A stretch of 64,000 nt of DNA, from positions 24,740 to 88,739 of the forward strand of contig PXRK01000078.1 in NCBI GenBank assembly GCA_003021015.1, written 5' to 3'. Below are positions 58,856 to 64,000 of the stretch, one piece after another. Position numbers and translations under genes: made by a program. Position 1 is the first letter of the stretch. Each line of letters begins with the position of its first letter. The notes below the pieces were generated by a model. The model was not told where the DNA came from and did no database searches. It saw only the letters and a program-made list of their open reading frames with translations. Source of the DNA: Halobacteriales archaeon QS_4_66_20 (lineage in GTDB: Archaea; Halobacteriota; Halobacteria; Halobacteriales; Haloarculaceae).

Positions 58856-59731
58856 TCAGTCGTGTCCGCTGCCATCAGGTGAGGGTGTCTGTGCAGTTTC
58901 CAGATCCTTGCCTTGCGTGAGGAGCGACACGAGGTCCGCTTCCGTCACTGGCTGTGCCGTCGCCCCCAGCCCTGCATCGCGAGCCACACGAACTGCACTC
59001 GGTGAGTGAAGGTTCGCCTCCGCCAACAGTGCGTCGTCGTAGAACACTTCTCGGGGCGTTCCGCTTCCAACCACGTTACCCTCGGCCATCACACAGACGC
59101 GATCCGCGACCGTTGCGGCGAAGTCGAGGTCGTGCGTCGACAGGACGACGCTGATGCCGTTCTGGTGAATCTGCTCGATTCGCTCGGCGACCAGTTGGGA
59201 CCGCTCGGGGTCGAGCCCGGCGAGTGGCTCGTCGAGCACGACGACGCTCGGTTCAAGTACCAGCACGCCGGCGAGACCGACGAGGCGCTTCTCGCCACCG
59301 CTCAGGTAGTGGGGGATTCGGTCTTCGAGGTGGCTCGCGTCGATGGTCGCGAGCGCCTCACGAGCGCGCTCTCTCGCTTTGTCACCAGGAACGCCGTCGT
59401 TCTGGAGACCGAACATCACGTCATCGAGGACCGTGGGCGCGACGAGTTGCGTATCGGCGTCTTGGAAGACGAAGCCGACTGCCTTCCGTGCGTGGGCCTT
59501 GTTGTCTTCGGTGACTGGCGTGCCGTCGACGACGAGTTCGCCGTCGTCGGGGACGAGCGTCGCGTTCAGGTGCTCAAGCAGCGTCGACTTCCCGGTGCCG
59601 TTCCCACCGACGAGTGCGACGACTTCGTCGGGGTAGACGCTGAACTCGATGTCGTGCATCCCGACCGTCCCATCCGGATACGTGTGGGCCTCACACTGGA
59701 GGTCGACCAGCGGCGGGTCGTCTCGGCTCAC
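58856..59731 (-). CDS. cbiO: Ni/Co ECF transporter ATPase (CbiO type)
   Basis: 291 residues from a GTG at 59731, overlapping the cbiQ stop by 3 bp (GTGA). Walker A GGNGTGKST, Q-loop FQDADTQL, signature LSGGEKRLVGLAG, and Walker B VVVLDEPLAGLDP, with THDLDF as H-loop. It powers metal uptake together with the membrane subunits upstream. It is last in the cbiM-cbiN-cbiQ-cbiO operon. The C-terminal extension after residue 235 is charged and not seen in all members. Confidence 0.93.
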   Translation of the reverse strand: MSRDDPPLVDLQCEAHTYPDGTVGMHDIEFSVYPDEVVALVGGNGTGKSTLLEHLNATLVPDDGELVVDGTPVTEDNKAHARKAVGFVFQDADTQLVAPTVLDDVMFGLQNDGVPGDKARERAREALATIDASHLEDRIPHYLSGGEKRLVGLAGVLVLEPSVVVLDEPLAGLDPERSQLVAERIEQIHQNGISVVLSTHDLDFAATVADRVCVMAEGNVVGSGTPREVFYDDALLAEANLHSPSAVRVARDAGLGATAQPVTEADLVSLLTQGKDLETAQTPSPDGSGHD

Positions 59732-60540
59732 AGTCCCACCCCGTAGACCGCGACAGCTGCGTAGCCGACGACGGCGACATACGAACCGACCACGACAAAC
59801 AGTTCGTGAACGGGCGGTCGCGAGACGTCGCCGTACAGCGTGAGGTCGCCGTCGTAGCCACGGGCTTCCATCGACTTGACGAGCCGTTCGGACTGCTCGA
59901 TTGCCGACAGCATCGTCATGCCGAGGATTCTGGCGTACAGCCGCTTGTTCGACCAGAACTCCGAGAAGTTCGCACCCCGGGAGAGCGCGGCTTTCACCAA
60001 GTCCTCGAGCGTCTCGAGGATGACGAACGTGAACCGGTAAGTGAGCAACGCGATCTGGTCGATCGGCCGCGGGAGCAACCGTCCGAGCATGTACGCGACA
60101 TCGGTGTATTTGGTCGTCATCGACGCCGTCAGGGCGAACGTGACCACTGTGAGCGACCGGCAGCTGAGCTCCACGAAGAGCACGAGCCCTGCCCACGTAA
60201 CCGAGAGGTCGCCGAGCGGTGTCGAAAGCGCGCTACCGACCGGCGTCCCCGGTTCAAGAAACGCCAGCGGCCCGGCGACAGAGACGATGAACAGCATCGG
60301 GAGCGTGTACCAGCCGGCGAGCCGTCGATATGGCAGCCCCGCGAGTCCGTAGACAACGAGCACGACGCCGTATAGTCCGGCCAGGAGCGCGAGCCGGTCG
60401 AACACCGTGACAGCGAGGACGAGAGCGCCGACGACGCCGACTTTCGTCCAGGGATTGACGCGGTGCAGCGGCCCGTCTCGCTGCTCGGCGAACGCCGTGA
60501 TGAGCCGCGGGTCGGGGACGTGGTTCGAGAGCGTCGTCAC
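59728..60540 (-). CDS. cbiQ: Ni/Co ECF transporter transmembrane subunit (CbiQ/EcfT)
   Basis: 270 residues from a GTG at 60540. Five to six helices are visible, and the coupling helices carry ARG motifs: SRGANFSEFW and EARGYDG, which contact the ATPase. The first residues (PDPRLITAFAEQRDGPLHRVNPW) fit the CbiQ N-terminus. It lies between the CbiN-like gene (stop 2 bp upstream) and cbiO (overlapping). Confidence 0.92.
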   Translation of the reverse strand: MTTLSNHVPDPRLITAFAEQRDGPLHRVNPWTKVGVVGALVLAVTVFDRLALLAGLYGVVLVVYGLAGLPYRRLAGWYTLPMLFIVSVAGPLAFLEPGTPVGSALSTPLGDLSVTWAGLVLFVELSCRSLTVVTFALTASMTTKYTDVAYMLGRLLPRPIDQIALLTYRFTFVILETLEDLVKAALSRGANFSEFWSNKRLYARILGMTMLSAIEQSERLVKSMEARGYDGDLTLYGDVSRPPVHELFVVVGSYVAVVGYAAVAVYGVGL

Positions 60541-60542
60541 GA

Positions 60543-60866
60543 TTACTGGGCCGGGCGTTCTCCGTCCTCGAAGCCGCCGTATCGGTCGACGTAGACGTAC
60601 AGCCCGACGCCGAGAACGGCCATAAGGGCGACGATAGCGCCGAATTCGAGCATCAGCCCGCCTTTACGGATGGGACCGGCGACGACGATGCCACGACCGA
60701 AGTCGACCAGCGCGCCGCCGCCCTCCTGCACACCGCGCTGGAGGGCTTTCGCAGAGCGCTTCGCCCACGGGAGCGCGCCCCCAGTCGCGGTGAAGCCCCA
60801 GTAGCCGGCGGCGAGAAAGGCGGCGAACAGACCGAGGAGTCCGCCGTACTGCTTCCAGCGCTGCAT
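60543..60866 (-). CDS. cbiN: CbiN-like accessory membrane subunit
   Basis: 107 residues with two helices, GGLLGLFAAFLAAGYWGFTA at the start and LEFGAIVALMAVLGVGLYVYV near the end, separated by a periplasm-facing loop (WAKRSAKALQRGVQEGG). Position between cbiM and cbiQ, size and topology match the CbiN/NikN subunit of metal ECF transporters, although the sequence itself is loosely conserved. Start and stop are interlocked with cbiM and close to cbiQ. Confidence 0.78.
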   Translation of the reverse strand: MQRWKQYGGLLGLFAAFLAAGYWGFTATGGALPWAKRSAKALQRGVQEGGGALVDFGRGIVVAGPIRKGGLMLEFGAIVALMAVLGVGLYVYVDRYGGFEDGERPAQ

Positions 60867-61546
60867 CAGGCGGTCACCCCGGTGGTTTCGTCGCGGGTAT
60901 CGCGGTCGACGAGGCCGACGAGGTCGGGTCGCACGGAGGCGAGGAACTGGACGATAAAGCCCGTCAGGATGCCCTCGATGACGGCGACGCCGAGGTTGAG
61001 CCCGACGAGACCGGCGACCGCAATCGTCAGGTCACCGCGAGGGAGCGCACTCCCGTTTACGCCGCTGAGGACGATGATCGCTCCCATCAGGAACGCGCCT
61101 GCCGAGAGGCCGAGCGTCGCGGCACTGGCGCCGGCGGGGAAGACGTCCCAGTCCATCCCCATCAGCGTCTTGAACGCGTAGTAGGCGACGATGGCTTCGC
61201 TCGCGTTGACGAGGGTATTCGCGCCGAGCAAGCCGACTGCACCGTGGCCGAGCGCTGCCGAGAAGATGTTCACGACGAGCGCGATGAGCGCCCCGAGCAG
61301 CGGCCCAGCGAGAATCCCCACAAGGCCGGTGAGGTTCATGTGGATGCCGCCCCACACGGGGATGTTCAACTGGAAGATTGCGAAACTCGCGGCCGCGGCA
61401 ATGCCCGCGAGCGCGATCTGGTGTGTCTTGATACCGCCTTTCCGGACGCGGTAGACGACGGCACTGACCAGTCCGACGCCAAACAGCGTCCAGAGTACCA
61501 GTGCCCATAGTGGGAACGATCCTTCTCCGAGGTGAATGTGTGCCAT
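60866..61546 (-). CDS. cbiM: Ni/Co ECF transporter substrate-binding subunit CbiM
   Basis: 226 residues. The N-terminus MAHIHLGEGSFPLWALVLW supplies the metal-binding His cluster (HIHLGEG) required by CbiM/NikM. Additional conserved segments are NIPVWGGIHMNLTG and GHGAVGLLGANTLVNASEA. It binds the Co2+ or Ni2+ ion. Nickel is plausible for haloarchaeal urease or hydrogenase, cobalt for cobamide synthesis, but no such genes are seen here. A TATA-like TTTATTATAATC lies about 25-35 bp upstream. Confidence 0.93.
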   Translation of the reverse strand: MAHIHLGEGSFPLWALVLWTLFGVGLVSAVVYRVRKGGIKTHQIALAGIAAAASFAIFQLNIPVWGGIHMNLTGLVGILAGPLLGALIALVVNIFSAALGHGAVGLLGANTLVNASEAIVAYYAFKTLMGMDWDVFPAGASAATLGLSAGAFLMGAIIVLSGVNGSALPRGDLTIAVAGLVGLNLGVAVIEGILTGFIVQFLASVRPDLVGLVDRDTRDETTGVTA

Positions 61547-61570
61547 CTCTGGTTTGCCAATTTTGTCTGA

Positions 61571-61582
61571 GATTATAATAAA
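61571..61582 (-). promoter_or_regulatory. AT-rich promoter of the cbiM operon
   Basis: TTTATTATAATC on the minus strand lies 25-36 bp before the cbiM ATG (61546). It includes the TATA element and possibly a metal-responsive operator; I cannot identify the regulator. Confidence 0.5.
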
Positions 61583-61596
61583 GTTGCTGTACTAGC

Positions 61597-62069
61597 CCAA
61601 AACAGATAACAATCATAGCGTAGAATGCCGCCGTGTCTTGATAGAGAGAGGAGTCAACTTCCATCGGCCCAAGAGATTTCGAACCTACTGCTCGTTGATC
61701 TATGCAAACTGCTCGCTTCGCTCGCAGTTTCTGCCAGTGTCGATTGCCGTTCGAGACGCGTGAGAGCGCGTCTCTCTGCGGTATGACGAACGAACCGCGA
61801 GCGAAGCGAGCGGTGAGTGAGTCATCTGAATCCATCGCTGCACAGTCGCACCGCTCTTTGGAAAATCTGTACCAAAAAATCCCGGCGGTTCGCGGTCTTC
61901 GGCCGCTCGCCGCCGAGTAGTCAGCCGTTTGGCACGAACGAGGTTTCGCCGAGCGGTTCGCGGAGCGCCCCCGAGGCGAAAAGCGGTTCATCTGTACCAT
62001 ACCAAAGCACCCGCGGCTAACTGCCTGTACCGGCAAAGACTGAAGACCACTGCAATGGTAGTTTACAAT
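61597..62069. other. Gap with GC-rich hairpins, no supported gene
   Basis: Between the cbiM promoter and the antitoxin gene, the sequence has several GC-rich inverted repeats (for example GAGACGCG at 61753-61760 with CGCGTCTC at 61767-61774) and GCTCGCTTCGCTCGC-type runs. A long minus-strand open frame covers it, but its composition does not look coding. It may be a decayed dispersed repeat. Confidence 0.4.
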
Positions 62070-62375
62070 ATGCCAAAGCAGATGAACACCGTCGTCTCAG
62101 GTGACGAGTCGGAGATTCACGACGAGCCCCACATTCGGGACCGGCGAATCACCGTGGGCCACATCCACGCGCTGGTTGAAGAGCGCGGCCTCGACGCGCA
62201 GACGGTTGCGGACCGCTTTGACCTCACCGCCTCGGATGTCTACCACGCACTGGCGTACTATCACGACCACCCCGAAGAAATGCGGGCGGTCAAAGAACAC
62301 CGTCGAGAGCTTCACGAAGCCGCAGAAGAAGACCCGAAAACCATCACTGGCCCCGAGGATCTGCCAGAATCGTAG
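62070..62375 (+). CDS. DUF433 antitoxin
   Basis: 101 residues. The DUF433 core is HIRDRRITVGHIHALVEERG, then AQTVADRFDLTASDVYHAL and AYYHDHPEEM, typical of antitoxins with a winged-helix-like fold. It lies 2 bp before the DUF5615 toxin gene. Start is either ATG 62070 or ATG 62082; the AT-rich sequence GTAGTTTACAATA just upstream may be part of the promoter. The antitoxin would bind the toxin and repress its own operon. Confidence 0.82.
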   Translation: MPKQMNTVVSGDESEIHDEPHIRDRRITVGHIHALVEERGLDAQTVADRFDLTASDVYHALAYYHDHPEEMRAVKEHRRELHEAAEEDPKTITGPEDLPES

Positions 62376-62377
62376 TC

Positions 62378-62722
62378 ATGCAGGTGTCGTTTCTGCTTGA
62401 CGAAAACATCGCGGCTCCACTGGCTGACAAACTCGACAAAGCAGGCCACGACGTAGAGCGTGTCGTCGACGTGAGCGAACTGGGCGAAGGCATCGACGAC
62501 ACCACGATTCGCCTGTACGCCGTCCGAGAGGGCCGTCTCATCGTCACCAGCGACGACGACTTCGTCCAGATGCCGGCCGATTCACACAGTGGCGTGTTCT
62601 ACGTCCCCGACCAGTCGCTTCCCCCGCACGAACTCTACCACAGTATCCAGCGCGTTATCGAAGCGTTCCCAAATCGGGAGGCGATGGATACAGTGACGTA
62701 CATTACCACTGACTGGCTGTGA
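62378..62722 (+). CDS. DUF5615 PIN-like toxin
   Basis: 114 residues of the Mut7-C/PIN-like family. Conserved acidic residues lie in LLDENIAAPLAD near the N-terminus (D8, E9) and in RLIVTSDDDFVQMP (D51-D53 region), forming a predicted metal-dependent RNase site. Together with the DUF433 gene it forms a toxin-antitoxin pair of a type common in archaea and cyanobacteria. It may stabilise this stretch or act in stress or phage defence. Confidence 0.83.
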   Translation: MQVSFLLDENIAAPLADKLDKAGHDVERVVDVSELGEGIDDTTIRLYAVREGRLIVTSDDDFVQMPADSHSGVFYVPDQSLPPHELYHSIQRVIEAFPNREAMDTVTYITTDWL

Positions 62723-62828
62723 TTCAAGAGCGAATCGAGTGGGCCGTGAGTCCTCTATACTGAGCGATATATGAGAGCAGGGAACAAGCCATGTGAACTG
62801 TTGTGTGACACCCTCGAAAGAGAGAGTA

Positions 62829-63617
62829 TCAGACGCTGTTGTTGGCCGGACTTCCGAGCTCATCCCGAATTTGCGCGACGTAGTCCACGAACTCACGAGA
62901 TGTCCGTTCACGTGGGTGTTCTAAGCCAATAGAGAACGTCGACTGCACGGTTCCCGGGTCGGTATCCATGACAACCACGCGATCAGCGAGGGTTACTGCC
63001 TCGTCGATGTCGTGCGTGACGAATACGACGGTCTGTCCGGTCTGCGTCCAGATATCGAGCAATTCAGCGTGCAAGCGGTCGCGCGTCCGAGCGTCGACAC
63101 TCCCGAACGGTTCGTCCATCAAGAGGATCTCCGGGTCGGGGGCGAGCGCGCGAGCGATACCGACACGCTGTTTCATGCCACCGGACAGCTCCTTCGGGTA
63201 TGCGTCCTCGAAACCGTCGAGGCCCACCAGGTCGATCAACTCTCGGACCCGTGCCTCGCAGTCCGGGCAGTCACACGCAGGCCGGTCGAGGCCGAACCGG
63301 ATGTTCCCGCGGACGGTTCGCCAGGGGAACAGCGCGTACTCCTGAAAGACCATTCCACGGTCTAACCCAGGCCCAGTAACCGGGTCTCCACCGACCAGTA
63401 TCGACCCACCATCCGGCTCGTCGAGCCCGGCGATTGCCCGCAACAGCGTCGTCTTCCCACACCCTGACGGGCCGACGACACAGCAGAACTCACCCTCCGC
63501 AACCGAAAAGGAGACGTCCGCGAGCGCTTGCGTCGACTCGTAGGACCTGCTGACGTTCTGGATAGTGATCTTCTCGCGTGCCTCTCGACTGGTGGACGAG
63601 CCCGAACTCAGCGCCAT
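62829..63617 (-). CDS. ABC transporter ATPase (nitrate/sulfonate type)
   Basis: 262 residues from ATG 63617. Walker [15 protein letters not shown]-loop FQEYALFPW, signature [11 protein letters not shown] and Walker [13 protein letters not shown] match the SsuB/TauB/NrtD group. An unusual CDCPDC triple (in [16 protein letters not shown]) lies after the Q-loop; its meaning is unknown. It is downstream of, and overlaps by 10 bp, the permease gene, so both are in one operon continuing beyond the window. Confidence 0.9.
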   Translation of the reverse strand: MALSSGSSTSREAREKITIQNVSRSYESTQALADVSFSVAEGEFCCVVGPSGCGKTTLLRAIAGLDEPDGGSILVGGDPVTGPGLDRGMVFQEYALFPWRTVRGNIRFGLDRPACDCPDCEARVRELIDLVGLDGFEDAYPKELSGGMKQRVGIARALAPDPEILLMDEPFGSVDARTRDRLHAELLDIWTQTGQTVVFVTHDIDEAVTLADRVVVMDTDPGTVQSTFSIGLEHPRERTSREFVDYVAQIRDELGSPANNSV

Positions 63618-64000
63618 GCGAGGACCCTCCGTTCGAGTAATCGGAACCCGACGTCCATACAGAGAAACGCCAGGCTGATCAGGAACATGTAGGCGACGCT
63701 GGTCGCCATCGCGAGGTTGTTCGAGGCGTTGATGATCTCGTAGCCGACACCGGGCGCGCCGAACAACTCGGCGCCGACGACGATCATCCAGCACCGGCCG
63801 ATGCTCGTCCGGAACCCGGTCAACACCTGTGGAGCGGCACTCGGGAGTGCAACGAGTTTCAGCATCGAGAGGTCGCGCTCCACGCCGAGCGTCGACGCCG
63901 CATCGGTCAGGTCGCTCGAGACGCCTTCGACGCCCCCATACGCGCCGTAGAAGTTGATCCAGAACGCGCCGACGAAGACGATGAACGCCGCACCGGTGTG
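63608..64000 (-). CDS. ABC transporter permease, 3' part (nitrate/sulfonate type)
   Basis: The minus-strand frame runs from the window edge (63998-64000) to the TGA at 63608-63610, giving the C-terminal 130 residues. It includes the conserved EAA-like cytoplasmic loop ([20 protein letters not shown]), which docks on the ATPase, then [20 protein letters not shown] and a last helix with the charged end [12 protein letters not shown]. It pairs with the ATPase at 62829-63617 for import of an anion such as nitrate, sulfonate or taurine; the substrate-binding protein lies outside. Confidence 0.88.
   Translation of the reverse strand, partial: HTGAAFIVFVGAFWINFYGAYGGVEGVSSDLTDAASTLGVERDLSMLKLVALPSAAPQVLTGFRTSIGRCWMIVVGAELFGAPGVGYEIINASNNLAMATSVAYMFLISLAFLCMDVGFRLLERRVLAWR

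Noticed and set aside
61032..62036. Minus-strand frame running from cbiM into the upstream gap
   Set aside because: Its cbiM part is out of frame with the real gene and the rest has no codon or motif signature; treated as chance.
62740..62830. Possible palindromic element between the toxin and ABC genes (ATACTGAG and AGAGTATCAG)
   Set aside because: The arms pair over only five bases and the inner boxes are missing.

Overview
The window is haloarchaeal chromosome (class Halobacteria). Nearly every protein is acidic, the DNA is GC-rich, and the genes are archaeal: RNA polymerase subunit P, ribosomal proteins eL43 and uL16, the KEOPS subunit Pcc1, prefoldin beta, the membrane-anchored archaeal Lon protease, archaeal NMN adenylyltransferase and halocyanin-type copper proteins. 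I cannot name the genus from sequence alone. I saw no rRNA, tRNA, CRISPR array or intact transposase gene.

Layout. 1-7.0 kb: the end of a halocyanin gene, pdxS, a HAD phosphatase, a bifunctional-nuclease-domain protein, then the conserved block eL43-rpoP-pcc1-pfdB-DUF3194. This is followed by a lower-GC restriction-modification island (endonuclease, methyltransferase, winged-helix regulator). The island is bounded by a 14-bp imperfect direct repeat and appears to split a small membrane-protein gene. 7-17.5 kb: a second halocyanin, a glutathionyl-hydroquinone-reductase-like protein, a sensor kinase-BCCT transporter operon, uL16, an ATP-grasp ligase, Hsp20 and PIMT. 17.6-24.6 kb: the gyrB-gyrA operon, with two inteins in the TOPRIM domain of GyrB. 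24.7-34.7 kb: aroC, a truncated methyltransferase, a dockerin-domain surface protein with a nearby dockerin remnant, an ABC exporter, aroA, a CinA-domain protein and nadM. 34.8-46.2 kb: lonB with a CPBP protease, a probable iron-responsive operator, an alpha/beta hydrolase, a SAM-cleaving DUF62 protein, a uS10-like protein, Nudix, an amino-acid permease with a Usp protein, endonuclease III and a TrmB-family regulator. 46.2-57.2 kb: two palindromic elements, a sugar epimerase, paralogous membrane proteins, DUF2797, a polyprenyl synthase, an STT3/AglB-like protein, a DJ-1 protein, a NucS-N/zinc-ribbon fusion, a candidate structured RNA and an M24-fold protein. 57.2-64 kb: a GapN-type dehydrogenase, a Ni/Co ECF transporter (cbiMNQO), a DUF433/DUF5615 toxin-antitoxin pair, and an SsuB/TauB-like ABC transporter running off the right edge.

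Most striking signals. (1) A dispersed family of roughly 55-113-bp palindromic elements has ends of about 16 bp that start ATA and finish GTGA. The arms differ between copies but stay complementary within each copy, while internal boxes are shared. Several copies touch the stop codon of a neighbouring gene. (2) An R-M island with its own winged-helix gene shares an 11-bp promoter box between the nuclease and regulator genes. (3) gyrB carries two inteins, one with an HNH motif and one with LAGLIDADG plus an internal helix-turn-helix. (4) An eL43 ribosomal protein has lost all zinc-ribbon cysteines. (5) Four 29-34-bp tandem duplications lie at gene ends or in short gaps. (6) A compact candidate RNA (55901-55999) begins about 28 nt after a strong TATA box.
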